From positions 9,679,257-9,743,256 of the forward strand of contig NC_060232.1 in the NCBI RefSeq assembly GCF_021155775.2: 64,000 bases of DNA, given 5' to 3'. The notes below the pieces were generated by a model, which saw only the letters and a program-made list of their open reading frames with translations, had not been told where the DNA came from and did no database searches. The stretch comes from Neodiprion pinetum (taxonomy: Eukaryota > Arthropoda > Insecta > Hymenoptera > Diprionidae). Position numbers and translations under genes: made by a program. This document shows positions 1 to 13,800 of the stretch, piece by piece (positions within the stretch are counted from its first letter, which is position 1; every line of letters begins with the position of its first letter).

Positions 1-140
1 CAAATTTTTGAATTGTACTTTCTTTTTCTTTCTTATTTTCTTACTTACTCCATTTTCGAGCAATGCAAATTATATATTCATCGACAACTGCTGCTTGGTC
101 GAATTCATTTTTTTCCGTGCGAAATTTGGGAGAGAGAGAG

Positions 141-160
141 AGATTAGATTAGATTAGATT
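141..160. repeat. (AGATT)4 pentamer repeat, left flank of LINE fragment
   Basis: Four exact AGATT units follow a GA dinucleotide run. The same four units plus one extra T recur at 1587-1607 on the other side of the LINE fragment. This is either a target-site duplication within a pentamer microsatellite or the element's own simple-sequence tail. Confidence 0.8.
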
Positions 161-161
161 T

Positions 162-1586
162 ATCAGAGACTAGGGATCCAGAAGTCAATAACTAGAGTTC
201 CCGTATAGCCTAAGCATTATGCAAAATATACATATCAAGGTGATTATTTACATATGGTAGTAGATAAAATCTACTCGCATTATATCGCATTATACAAAGC
301 TTAATATTATAACAATCTTATTAGTATTCAGACTAATGAAGTATACAAAAAGAAAACAAAGCAAGTATTAGTATAATAAAAAAAGAGAAAAAATAACAAA
401 GAAGGGCGCAAACAAAATTAGTGACTAATAACTAGCCTAGGCTACACACCAATGGTGTTACTTACAACCCTTCATCACATTTAAATTTACTAAACAAATG
501 GGCAAACAGATGCTGTTTAAAGCAAGGGCGTTCGTACATGTTCCTAACGCAGATCGGGAGTTTGTTCCACTTTTCGGCGCACGAGACAAAAAGCGAATCA
601 CGCAAATAATTCAGACTTGCCTTAGAAATTACAAGATCAAGATGCGTCGCGCGCTTCGTTCCAGAACGATCCGGGGCCCTAAACCTGCATCTATTTGCGA
701 GATACGAAGGTTGGCCAGTACGCAAGACGGATGCCAGGAAGGACATAGCTAGGTACTCAATCCTATAAGCGTATGGTAAAAGGTTCAGCTGTATGTATGC
801 GGGAGAAATGTGGCTGCTTTTATGGACACCCGTCACAAACCGTACAGCGGCATTCATGCTTCTACCAAGCTTCGTTGCAAGCTCACCTGAGATCGAAACA
901 TATAGTCCTGCACAATAATCAAAGTAGGGCATTATGAGTGCTCTAACCAGAGTAAGTTTACATGAAAGTTTCAGGGAATGCCCGCATCGACGAAGACGAT
1001 AAAGAGCAGCCGTACACTTTCTTCTAATTACGCCGCATTCAGCTTGAAAAGTTAACGCAGAGTCAAGGTGTAACACCCAAAATCTTCAGCGTCTCGCTGA
1101 CGTGTACAACGGTGTTGCTAAGCAGGATGTCAGGTGCAACGACTGAGGAGAGCCTTTTGATAAAGCTGCCCGAGCCAAACCAAATTGCACCGGTTTTCGC
1201 AGTATTAATGAGAAGTGAATTGGATCGCGCCCAGTTAGCAACATTAGTCAAGTCCTCATTAACGCGTCGAATGATATCCGGAAAGTCGGTGAAAGAACCA
1301 TGAAGATAAATGCAGAAGTCGTCAGCGTATAGATGGTACGAACAATGCTTCAGTACAGAACCGATGTCGTTGATGAATAACGAAAAGAGTACCGGGCCCA
1401 AGATGGAACCTTGCGGCACACCCGCACTTCTACCTAGGGGTTGAGAACACTCGCCTGAGGGGGACACCACTACCTGAGTCCGACCCGTCAGATGTGAGCA
1501 AAACCAATTACAAGCCGACGCAGGAAATCCCATATTATACAGCTTGTCACAGAGCAACTGAATATTTACCAATTTTTTTTTTTTTA
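162..1586 (-). mobile_element. 5'-truncated non-LTR retrotransposon (LINE) fragment
   Basis: The segment between the two (AGATT)4 blocks carries the C-terminal half of a reverse transcriptase on the minus strand and about 300 bp of downstream non-coding sequence (162-461). The upstream part of ORF2 (endonuclease, first RT blocks) and any ORF1 are missing, so the copy is 5'-truncated, as is usual for LINEs. A T-rich run at 1573-1585 lies at the truncated end. There are no LTRs. The RT blocks resemble the Jockey/CR1/I group, but the clade cannot be fixed by eye. It is a dead copy. Confidence 0.8.
462..1572 (-). pseudogene. Reverse transcriptase C-terminal half, frameshifted
   Basis: Two overlapping minus-strand reading frames together cover the later half of a LINE reverse transcriptase. 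The first (1063-1572) contains the block GVPQGSILGPVLFSLFINDI and the catalytic YADD box (palm domain). It ends in a LKILGV-type motif at a stop near 1063. The second (462-1076, different frame) carries the thumb and C-terminal region, with a YFDYCAGLY-like segment and a WNKLP motif, and ends at a stop at 462. The break at about 1063-1076 is a frameshift exactly between two conserved RT blocks, so the two frames were once one protein. The copy cannot make active enzyme. Confidence 0.8.
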
Positions 1587-1606
1587 AGATTAGATTAGAT
1601 TAGATT
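1587..1606. repeat. (AGATT)4 pentamer repeat, right flank of LINE fragment
   Basis: Four AGATT units identical to those at 141-160, followed here by TAGAGAGAGA. The GA-rich neighbour lies outside the repeat on both sides. Confidence 0.8.
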
Positions 1607-1607
1607 T

Positions 1608-4600
1608 AGAGAGAGATAACTCTAAGGTTGTCTCTGTTTGCCTAGGACTTGGCAAAAAAAAAAAACAGTCCACTGAGAGTCTCAGCGTTATATATGACTG
1701 TTCGAGTTTTTTCCTTTTCAATTTCCGAGCCGGAAAAGCCGGAAAAGTATAGTTAGAAGCAAGTAGAAGAAACAAAAAATATGTGATTTATGAACGATTT
1801 CTATTTAATTACCATTGGATTCTACAAATCGAATTCTTCGCAAGCTTCGACTACTATTAACCATCGCGTAATTAATCATCTCATTCTACAAAATTATACA
1901 GTTAATCCTGGCTTGATACTCATAATTACTGAGAAACGTTACAAATTCATTCATAACAAGACACCGCAATTGCACATCCCGGATTTTCCCGTATCTCGTA
2001 TGGTTATAAAAATCTTACTCTTCGTGAAATATACGCAACAGCAACTGAACTTTTCATTGTAAAATATACAACAACGCTCTGTAATACAAACAATTTAAAA
2101 TTCGATATTTTGCATCAATGACTATAAATTTACGTATTCGACGTTTCGAATACATTTTACTCCAGAATCGTCCGATCCAAGGAGCTGGTAACGCCGCCGT
2201 GGTAAGTCATTGAGCGTGCACGCTCTTCGAATGTGCATCGTACGTAATAGGTTATGAAACAGCTGTGAGGATCTTCCGCGCGGCGATAAAGATAAAGAAA
2301 GAAAGAAAGAAGTAGTTACTACGAATTCCGATATTATATACGTGACGTTACGCGATAAGAATAACAAACCCGCATACTACACGAATCTCGGTGGGGTCCC
2401 CCCCCCCCCTCCCTCCGACCCCCTCCAATCCGTCGGTGTATCACTTTATCTGACGTTCTCCTTGACCGACGGAGTATCTCTTCTGACTCATTTTCCGCGC
2501 GATGCGAAACTTTGCGACTGCGTGCTGCGTGACTCGGAATCGTACGCAATTGTTATTATCGGCTGATCAACCGGCGTTGCTGAAAATGCTCGAAGAGTGG
2601 AATTGCGGCGACATGGGGGGGCGAGGGAAGGAGGAAGAGAGACGCATCGGCGCTCGTCTAGGTCTAGACGACTGCGCAAGCCGCGGAAGATACTGTTGTC
2701 GAAAATCGTGGCTCATTGCCCTGCGGCGGTGTGTCACGATCAAGGCCAATGTCAAGGTCGCGGCGTAACACGTTTCGTCTATGTTTATACGACCGACTAC
2801 GAGGGTTATCGGCGGAGCAAGCCGGCCGTTTACCTCTATCCAAACATCGCGGTACAGTTGGGATGCGATTTGAAATTGAAATTTTTCTGTACCCACTGTT
2901 TTATCTTTCTAATTGTTGGCCGATCGGCGCAGGTGGGGTAGGGTGGGGGAACTGGTAGCCTGAATCCAGAATTTCGACTTATAGATTCTGCGGTAGCTTC
3001 GGCCGCCATCTTGGATTTATAGGGAAATTTGTCGTTGTGAAATAACTCGGGAGTTTTCAACTTCTGACCGATAATTGTCGTAACTAAACTTGTGGAAATT
3101 TCAAGTCTTTACAACTTTGGTCTTGACAATTCTTTGCCTAAGATCGATATTTGTCGATCTGAAGGTATTGAAAAGTTTCATCGAAATTCGGGATTTAGAT
3201 CACCAAAGCGTTTATTAGAAAAAGGAAACAGTGGTATTGATAAACTGTAATTTCAGGCGTTCTTTTTTTCACGTAACGACTGTATCGTGATGCTTGGCAC
3301 TTCGCCCCTTCGCGGATCGTTGTCACCGAGATGTTTAATGCTCGAGGGGGGCTTTCGTGGGGTGGGAAAACAGTTCGAGACAATGGACGAACCTCGACGA
3401 TGGATCGGGTGTACAGTCGATACCAAAAACGACAAAAACGACACAGGCTCTGACTGAGTAGAAGCGGTTTAAATTCGACCAGAACGATCTCTCGTTAACG
3501 CATAGTAATGAAAAGTATAAAAAAGCGGGTAATTGAAGGCTTTTAAGCTTTTATAGAGTATTCCATCTCTTGTTTAATACCAGAAACCTGATATGATTTG
3601 GAAAATTTTAGTTTACTCCTTATATCTGTACGTACGAGTTTTTTATAAATGACGAAAAAATCGTTGATAAAAACGTTGTGAGCAAAATCGTCAACAGATA
3701 TCTCATTCTTTATCTAGAAATACTTATGAACATTATTATAAAAATTCATTTCCACGAATTTGTAGAGTATTAATTTACAAACGAAATTATTTCTGATCCA
3801 TCAAATCGGATGAATGACAAAATTTTTCTGGATTTGGATAATGGAAAACCGATCTAAATTTGTTGAGAATTTAGTTCTCCTTAATCGTTTTTCCAGCTTT
3901 GAGTTCTTTTCCATCTTATGCTGGTGAAAGATTCTTGTAATATAATGCAACTTCATCATCTTTTTAAATTTCACTCATTTCTTTGCGATACTGTCTTAAT
4001 AATAAATCTTCCGGAATGGCTGTATAAACTATAAAGTCGAGACAAAAGATTATTGCGTTCTTTATCCCGATGAAGTAGGAAATTTTTCTGTTTTTTTTTT
4101 TTCGTTATTTAAATGAAATTCCAAGTTGGCATTTAATCCTGGAATGGCAACCCTTATTCTTCGATCACGAATTAGTTCATTTCCGCATCCACTCGACTCG
4201 GAACAACTTCAATTCGTGTGACACGACGATCAGTGAGGGTCCGCCTCATTGTTGTCCGCTACCGGAAGCAACGGGATCTCGTTTTTTTTTTTTCTTTTTT
4301 CTTTTCCAAGCCCGAGATAAGTGACTGTAAGGTGTAAATGTGCCTAACGCTTGAAACTCGCTTTCACTTCACCATCTAGGTAAATTGGTTTTACATGGCA
4401 GACGTTAAACCAAGGAGATCGGTGCGAAAAGTAACAGTGGAGATTATAAAAATGATATTTTATATCAAACACTCGAACCGTTGATCATAATAATTAAACC
4501 GATACGGGAATAAAAATCCAACCTTTTTCCACTAAACTCATACAAGTATGAATTATCAGGCGTTGCTTTATTCCTCATCCGAACCATAATAATGAACCTA

Positions 4601-7600
4601 ATCAAGTAACTTAACGATCTCACGTAATTAATCTGCACGCTTTGTTATGAGGTTGTCAAATTTCTACTCGTTAGACAAGTTTCGTTTGTGCCATAAAAAC
4701 TACGAAACCGTAGTATACGTTACTAAATAACCTGTGCCATGTTTTTACCGATTCATTGTACATCGTTTTGAATGTTGCGAAGTGTGCGAGCCTAGTCACA
4801 GCTTGTTTTCACTATTCGTCGTTTAAAAAGTTGCTCCAGATATAAACGAGAAACGTTATGGATGAACGGGATCGAATACCTGTATAATAATATTCTAACG
4901 GACGAATCGAACAGTGCGGTTGGGTTTCGCCTCGGAAAGAAATGTGGCCATGACGATTAAACGAAATACAAGAAAAAAAAAAAATAGTGTTTGTCGTTTA
5001 ATCGTTAGATCGATCTAAGTTGTCGTTGACGTGTGATGAAATATTTTGTGCTTTTGAAAATCGTAATCACTTGCAACACTTTATTTTACATATTTTCAAA
5101 TGAATCGTACGTAATTGTGTGATGAGAGATAACCAACATGCGTTAATTTATTTGACCGATGGTCAACGACGATAGCAAACTGTCAATTTTTGCGTCGTTG
5201 ATAATACCGACTTTGAGGAGCCCATTTGTTTGGTGTCTTAGCTGCTGTTTGAAAGAATAAAAAGAAATTTATAAAGTTTTTGATTAAAATATGCAAAGTG
5301 TTTTTTTATTTTCAAGTGTAGATTACTTAGGGAATACGATAATCGAGAATCAACGGTTTTTGTTATTGTAGCTGAGAAAGGGATAAGTGATCGTGTATTC
5401 CAACGATCAGCTGTCAAAGGCTTGCGGCGACTTCTTTGTGTAACAATTCACTTTTTACGATATTTGCAACTTCATGCACCCACATGATTTTCAGTAAATC
5501 AAAGTAATCTAATTGCCCCGTCTTCGTGACTTGGGTCAATTTCAGGTAAAAATATTCATTCATCTTGCACTTATCATATCAAATAAAATAGGGCAATAAT
5601 AATAATTGACACTCTAATCATATAAATTTATTTAGTATTGCGTCGTTCGTGGGAGTAAAAAACAAAAATCGATCGCGGGAAAAATCAATCGATTACAGTC
5701 GATTAATCGGGAAAACATAATCGATTATTTTTGGTCATTCTTACCGACTACTCGCAACGCAAAGCAAGGTGGTAAAGCCTCGGAAATACGGTGCAACAAC
5801 CTTGGATCAGCTGATTGCGGTAAACGGACCGTTCAAATTGGTCCAGAACAAACCGGCCACAAATAGGACGAGAATGGTAAACGTCACAGACACCGACGCC
5901 CGGCGTCCCGGCGCATCGAGTAAGCTGAGCTTGCGCCGCTTGAAGGCAGAGCGTCCTCAGAGCTTAGTCGACAGTCGATAGGCGGACGTAGCTCAGCCAC
6001 GACGAAACAAGCCTCGATGTTTTTTCCATCAGCATGTAGGCTATTCAGATTTATCGTCAGGTGAATAATTACGATATCGCGAACCGGAAGTACTCGTATT
6101 TTTAAGGAGGTAAAGACGAATAGAGAACCAGTGCGTGAATGTTCGTGGGAGAAATTTTTCGTTTAGCACGATTGCGGCAAAGTTCCAAGAGTGCACGAAA
6201 CCGCGAGTCTTTTTCAGGCTTTCTCATTAACTGTAAAAAAAAAACAACAAAAAAAAAAAATAAAAAATTAACAGATAGTCTCATGTTTTTAATCCTGGAG
6301 AAAAATTTTGATCCATAACGTGTGATAGCCTCGGATCTTCCCTCGGACAGTGACCGGTTATCGCTCCACCTATTTTCGATGCTTCTGGAAAATTCGCTAC
6401 GGATTTTTCCATGGAATTAACAGATTACGTGAAAATATTCGACAAGGAATAAATCGGCGATGACAAGTCGATCTGATCTAGATTTCTGGGCTTTCTGATA
6501 CTCCGAAGTGCATGATGTTATCGTTTAAAAAATTAGGAGAGCTTCCGGAGGAGGATGATTAACTCGACCCACGCGGAGCCGGTTTTACTTTATCCTAAAA
6601 GTGTGAGGATCGTGATGAAGAGTTTGCTTGATCAACTGCAATGGGCCATATGCGAATTTGAAGATGGCTTATAGCGTAGATTCTGTGTGGTGATGAAATT
6701 AGTCGGATAACAAAGAAATATTCTAATCAATGCACAAGTCAGATAAGCGTCGGTTCATTTGGATAAACTGAAAGAAAATAGAGATTCAATCACATTAATA
6801 CTCAATTTTTCACAGCCATTGTATCGATTAGTGACGATTAGTCGTGTAGTCGTGTAAAATGATCGAACTATTGTTATGGAGTACGATTTCCTGGTTTTAT
6901 AAAGTTCCGAGCTGCAAGTTCGTTCTATTTTATATCTTACAGTCTCCAACCACTTACAAGTAGAGGATAATACATTTTTTCTCGATACTTTTGTATTTTT
7001 ACGCTAGAATTTATTGTAAGTGTCATTGCAGCAAATTTTTTTTATAAAACATTTGTTCCATTCGTACAACACAACAAAAGCTTTTCGGCTGCTGAAATTT
7101 GAAACAATTAGATATTTTTCTCATTTATCAAAGTTCTTGCCATCTGATTCGCTTTATCTAATTGACATTGAAATTATTCTTCAAAGCCAGTGCGGTTTTC
7201 ATATCGCGATTTTATCTTCTACTGGATTATTTTTTGGCCCTAGTGCCAATGGCAAAGGATTGAACTAACGAATCTGCAACATACAGCTCACATCTTTACT
7301 ACAAATAATAGGAAATTTTGCATATAGAAAATGAGAAGAATGCCATATTCAGCAGACTAAGCTTTCTAAACGAGAGAGAAAAAAAACGCCTAGTTTTCTG
7401 AAAAACGTACAGTTCAAAGTGCCTAATTGGCGAATTGAGAAAAAGTTGATTCACTATCCGTTCCTAAAAACAAAATTGCTTAAAAAATTATGTATATACA
7501 GAGTATGAAAATGTGGAGAAAGCATAAGATCAGTGAAGTAGATAAGTAATTATGGGTTAAATGTCTTTTAAAACAAGTCTGATTAAGTAAAAACTGTCCA

Positions 7601-10600
7601 CCCTACGTTTTTATTGGAACGGAATTACTTCAATGCTTGAAAAGCTTTTTACGATTGTTTCAAGCTTATGTTCAAACAGTTGGCACTTTTGCCGTGCAAA
7701 CATTTTTAGGATTATGTACCGACCTCTACCTTTTTTTCCACTAGTTCGTTTCTGCACGGACACGAGTCCGTGAATTTCAAATCATTCCAGCATGACGAAT
7801 GAAAAAAACTCTATTCGACTACAAAACCTAGCCTTTGGAACTTTCGTCGTGCGGTCCTTTTCTTGAAGTTTAATTTTTTACGAGTTTAAAGTTCGTAACG
7901 TTAACGCAGCGATTCGGTTTTAGAAAAAAAAAAAAATTTAGAATAATTGTCTGAAATTGAGTAACATGTATTTTTAAAAAGAAAAGCTTATATTTAGATT
8001 TTTTCGAAATTGCACTCATTCGAAGTCCTTCTACATTTTCAAAACAGTGATCTTGTTTTCAATATTTCTTTACACTATCGTTACTAACTCCAATCTGAAA
8101 ATTCTTTAGGAATATAAATACGTTTGAAGTACGAACATTTATCACTGATCCGTTGACACTCGTCAGGATTTGCGAATTTTTTTTTTTCATCTGGTTCAAC
8201 GGCCAGATTATGCGCTTTCCACATACTCAGTTATGCAATATATACGATGTTAATTCGATAATGAATCCACCTCAATATCGCACAGTCGGGAGTATGTATT
8301 TAAAGTATACATTAAACGGTCATTGTTGAAATTTCATTAAACCCGAATGTGTAATGAATGATAATGAAAAACTTTGAAAAAAATATATGACAAAAAAAAA
8401 AACCTATTTTACAAACGACACGGATTGATGTTGATGTAAAATGAAACGAACACGTGACAGAATATAAGTTTCGATAATTATATCGTGATGGCAATCCGTA
8501 TGTTATGTTTCCTCTACATAAGTACTAACGTACGAAATAAAAAATTTAACGAAACGGCAGAAAAAAATTTTACTTTTTTTCAGCAAATTTATACAGATCG
8601 TGTTTTCATCTGCTATCTCGTAAAAAAATCACGCGAGTTGAACATAATTCAAGTTGCGTCCTCTTGACAATTTTTTTTTATAAAAATTTCAAAATATTAG
8701 CAATAGATTTCTCATCAGTTTCTTGTCGAGCCTTCTATATCGATCTCTACGATGTATGGATTTTTTTTTTTTCAATCAATTGCGTATAAGTATGTATAAG
8801 AGTATTGTTTTAATAAAAAAGTGTTATTTATAAGTTTGAACTGACGGCTTGCGTGGTTGCGTGTCTACCAATTCGTTTAGCATACATGCATATATACTCA
8901 CGTATTCAATATATCGACGGTTACATGAATTTCCGTAGAGAAGTCTTTGCAGCAATTTCATAAATGAATAATTTCGACGCAAGTCTGGTTGATTTTTATC
9001 TTGGTTAAAAGGCAGCTGGCTAATTAAGGTCTTACTCTATGAATTCATGTGTAATATTTAAAGATTTTCGAAGACGTTTGCTTAATTACATAGTTTGAAC
9101 ATCTTAAATCATGATAATTAAATTTTTTTATTCAAAAGTCGTTAAGTTGGACGGGTTTCAAGTTTAAAAGAAATGTCTTCACTCTTATTTCGTTATTAAG
9201 AACTCAAAAACTTGCGGATTGATAGTATCCGAAGTAACAAACAGCTATAAATTGAAAACAACCGTGTCGACTGATAATAAATTCGTACAAAATCCGTTTA
9301 TTCATTCTCGAAATATCGGCGCAGAAACAAAATTTGTCTCACTCACTCATATACACATGCGTACCGCGATATTTATCTGAAGTATAATATCACAGGCCTG
9401 CGATGGTTTTCCTCCGTCAAAACTGAATAGTAATTTCGGTAGGTATCAGGTACGATTATACATATAAAAAAAAAAAAATTAAAAACATTCTATCACGTGA
9501 ATTTTCTGAGAAATTGTTTTTTCTGCTTCGTAGTACTGCTAAAGATCACTTCCAATTTCTGTGTTAATTTGTATGTGTTCTTTATGGCGATTCTGAGCAT
9601 ATTTAGAGTTACGTAAGTACAAGAGAAAATGATTGAACAGGAGTATTGAAGAAATTAGAAAAAGATATCACAAGTATTTCTGATTCATCCAGTCATTTAA
9701 GTTTTGATCAAAACTAACGCTGTTCATTTTATAACTGAATATTCAGTTTTATATTCATTATATTTTATTTTTTAATAAAAATTTTTAACAAATCTATACA
9801 CAAGCATTTGTTGAATAAAAATAAATTATTAATGAAAAAAAAAATATCGTTGTTTTGAGGGGAAATTAAAAGTTATATTTCGCAGGCCTGTGTAATTTCC
9901 CTTGCTCTCTTTTTTCACTAGAAATAGTTGAGCGAGAAGTTAATTATAGACATATCTTTCACGTGCTGCAAGCGTCGTGTATTATGTGCGAAATCACGTT
10001 ACGTAATTTATTACCGGCACGAAAGAACTTAGGAATATATTCCGTAGGTTGTATATAAATGTGATGTATAATTATTTGTAAATATGACTACGTAATTTGT
10101 TCAAGTTGGAACAAATTTTAAAAGCTGGCATGAACGAGGCGGTGAATTTTATTAAGGAAGTGTGCAATAGGGTCAAATTTTTGTTCACGATAATGACTCA
10201 CCTATCATGCAAATTGTTTTTCCTAACTTATCGCTCGACATTTAATTTTATTCATGACGATACGATTCCTGCTTAATATTCTGTATTTACTTAAGCATGA
10301 AAACTGGTCTCGAACAATTATTTTCTCATTAGATAATGCAAATTGGTTTTATGCGGGTAATCTAGAAAATTTCGAAAGCCAATAATTTTACGCTATTCAA
10401 ATTGACGGCAATTTCGAGAAAATTTTTGCTCCACGTAATTCCAGACATAATTCTACCCTGCAGTTTTATTTTTCTTTGCATTTTTCTCAGAATGTTTCAC
10501 ACAATACACTCAAAATGGCAAAATAAATTTCATTACTCATTTTCTAATTTTACCACTTACTTTCACTGATATCTGAAATTTGATTATTCCGTATCATTTA

Positions 10601-10874
10601 AAATGTGCGAAAGTATACATCAACTTAAAAGCGTTTAAATTTTCAAAACTTGACAAACTTGAAAAAAGAAACAGATTTTTTGGCAATAAAAAATAAAACT
10701 GTAACTTGTCCATTCATTCGATATTTTTTTTTCTACCGGCTGCAGGCGATGCCCGAAATAAATCGTTTCAATTGCGATAGTCGTAAGATGGAATGGTCTA
10801 AGTGACGATGATAATGATTAGAATAAATTTTTTCCTATCGAGAAATTCATTATGTTTTTGGTCTTGGGTTACAG
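1608..10874. other. Intergenic / upstream region of the desaturase gene, no supported gene
   Basis: Mostly AT-rich sequence with many short unrelated frames and homopolymer runs. Two GC-richer islands stand out. At 2150-3060 there are several overlapping frames on both strands, none with recognisable domains. At 5760-6000 a short plus-strand frame of 70 codons shows no known motif. Either could be a promoter or 5'-UTR exon of the downstream desaturase, because its first coding exon begins after a splice acceptor and so has at least one upstream exon. No tRNA, rRNA or transposon coding sequence was recognised here. Confidence 0.4.
2150..3060. promoter_or_regulatory. GC-rich island, possible promoter or 5' exon
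   Basis: This stretch is clearly richer in G+C and CpG than its surroundings. It includes a C-run at 2399-2409 and many CG dinucleotides between 2480 and 2850. Such islands in AT-rich insect genomes often mark promoters or first exons. No TATA box, start codon or splice pattern could be tied to a specific gene, so the role is inference only. Confidence 0.2.
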
Positions 10875-10887
10875 AACTAGAGTAAGG

Positions 10888-13800
10888 ATGTCGCCGAACA
10901 TAACGAGCGCACCAACGGGGGTGCTTTTCGAGGGCGAGACGGTGGAAGACACGACGATCGTGGCGCCAGAAATCCAAAAAGAGAAGCCACAGTACGTCAG
11001 ACAAATCGTCTGGCGAAATGTAATCATATTTGTCTACCTCCACCTCACCGCTCTCCACGGCTTCTACCGTATTTTCACCTCTGCCAAATTAACAACTACG
11101 ATATTCGGTAGGTTTTTTTTTTAATCAATCTATTAATTATAATTATTAACTAGTAAAGCACTGCCCACACATCTGGAAAATTTGGAAAATCTCGAATTGA
11201 CAGGGGATTTTTAATTTGGTCGTGGAAAGAACTGAAAACATCAGTTTTCTATCATAGGAATCAGAAATCATTTTTTGAGGTAACAAGTTTACTTTTTTTC
11301 GTCGAGTTAAACTGACTTTTTTGTATATTATATTTTTCTTCAATTTGAATTGAATTTGAACCGAATATAGAGTCAATAACAGGATGGCCAGTGGCCAGAA
11401 AATTCTGGAAAAGCTGGAAATGTCATGGAACTCTGAAATTATGGAATAGTCAGGGAAATGTCTGGGATTTTAACGGAAAGTCAGGAAATCGTTTACTACG
11501 TGTTGTTTTTTTCATCCAAACACGTCCCACAGTTTTTTTTTTTCCAAGCTTGAGATAAATTAGATTCAATACAAATTTTTTTTTACCATCGCCGGAAGTT
11601 TCTCTTCAAACTTTGAATATTCCTAAATATTATCTTATAAACGAGTTCGTACTTACATAAAACAAAAAAAAAAAAAAAAACACGATGGTGAATATACTTA
11701 TATTTTTATCAATTTGCTATAATCAGTTTATCCGAATTGATCGGGGAAAATTATAAGGTTTTTGTCTGGAAATCCTGGAAAAGTCGGGAAATTTCTTGAT
11801 GGAAATTTAGTGGGCACCCTGTAACAAGCTGAACGATTTAGGTTTTAGTAACTTACTAGAACTGGGAAAATGTCAGGGAAAACTAAGTTTTAGGTCCTGG
11901 AAAATCCGGAAGTGTCATGGAACTTTGTTTCCTAAAAATTTGTGCCCACCCTGGAAGTGGAATGCAAGCTGTTGATGTTGTTGATAAAATACACAACTTT
12001 TTAGCCGACAAGTATAATCATAAACAAGCATTAGCCATTTTTTACACTTGGATTTCTTGCGGTTTGCTGAAAAGCCCGCATTTCGATTTTGGGTAATTAA
12101 CGTCCAAATGTGTTCGAATACCTTTAGGTGTTGATTGATTTTTACCCGAGTAGATCAGAAAATAAAAATTCCACCGTCTGATCCTCTTTCTGTTGGCTTT
12201 ACGTCTTCTCAATTAATTTTTAGTACGTTTAAAATCTTTTCAGAGAACTAAAAGGTCACTTGCATCATTATTTTCTTTATCCGCCAACAGAGCCTAAATC
12301 TTTTATATCAGCTTATAAAGTCGTGTAAGATCATTCTACGCTATGGATATTAAGTAATTTTAAATTATCCAAATTTTTCGAAAATCCTATCCAGGAAGGG
12401 AACATTAGGACACGTTAGATTATTTTAAACCATGACAAAACCATTTGCTGAATCTGTTTGAACCGGGTCACTTCAACTCCGTCTTCATAAAGCTTTTTTG
12501 GGCCCTTGATCTCACCCTTGAAGTTTTTTCGAGTAATATCAAACTAATTATTGTTTATTTTTTATTCTTTTTTTTTCAAATCGAGCAAAGCGATGTCTTT
12601 CAAAGTTCTGTTCAGTAATTTGAACTTACTTCGGTACTATCGCTCTGAAACTGTACGCATATTCTCTGATGATCTCTATTCCCATAAACATGGATTGTGC
12701 TCGTTTCAAAATGTCGTGATCCATTTTCCTGATTGCCAAACCCAAGACCGAGACCATTGCCGTGAATCGTGGAGTTTAGATGCCCGATTTCTGTTCGGTC
12801 GTGACATAATTTTCAGTACGCCATCCGTTGTGATCAATTGAAAACCGTGTGTGTTTGGTTTTCGAGGGACCAGAGATTGAAGCACTTACGTATTACGCTT
12901 CATCGGAGTACTTTTTATCTTCCGTAGTTCAATTCCGTCCCGTTTTTTAAACCACAAACGTTGATTTACGTATGCAACTCTCTGACAACCTTTTCACCTT
13001 CACGTCTTGCGTTAAATTCACGATGGCGTCGAAATTCGTCGTCGATTGATCGTGATAAATAATGATTTTAAATTTACTACACATTTACTGTACAAAACAG
13101 TTGTCAATTTCTGAAATCAGGCTGAAAATTCACGAAACCGTTGTAGTGACGTAAATTACTATGTATTTGCCTTAAATTTGCGACAAAATTTTTTCATTCT
13201 ATTAACATTTATAAGAAAAATACAAAAACGCAATTTGAATTTATTAAATTGTATAGTAAATTTATTGTGTTTGTAAATTCAAGTTACTGTTCCGTATCGG
13301 AATAAATCTTCCAATACAGTTTAGGAAATTCGATACAGAAATTGAGGAAAGTTTGACTTCGTTTTATTGTGGAGGCTGAAATCGAGCCCAGATTTTTGGT
13401 CTAGTTACGGGGCCGACCTTGGCGGGTATTCAATTTGCATGTTCGCCAATTGCCGTTTATTGTAAGTACTTTCTACGCCTTCGGCGACTCGTGTGTGCGA
13501 GCGTATATTCACGTTGTTGTTTGCGGCTCAGACGCAAGTATCTTAATCCGGTGCGTTTTACAGGCTCCTATTATTATTCCAGAGTCCGTTAACAGCACCG
13601 CTTACTGTTGATTCATCATTGACAAACGTCACTTTCGCAGTCACTTGGATCACTTGAATCGCATGATTGATGTTAATCAAACGATTGTTTTCCTTTCGTC
13701 AATGTACTTCTGATCGTTTGGCGTGAATAGGTATACGCCTCCCATTCTCTTGTTCATTCCTTATTGGCAGAAGTCCGAAACAATGCGTGCGAAATACTGA

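Noticed and set aside
2334..3060. Several overlapping 60-114 codon frames on both strands
   Set aside because: They come from a GC-rich, stop-poor island; frames conflict and show no domains.
5769..5981. Possible basic protein of 70 codons, or an antisense membrane segment
   Set aside because: No family motif. The antisense hydrophobic run lacks a suitable start and hits a stop. At most it is a 5'-UTR exon.
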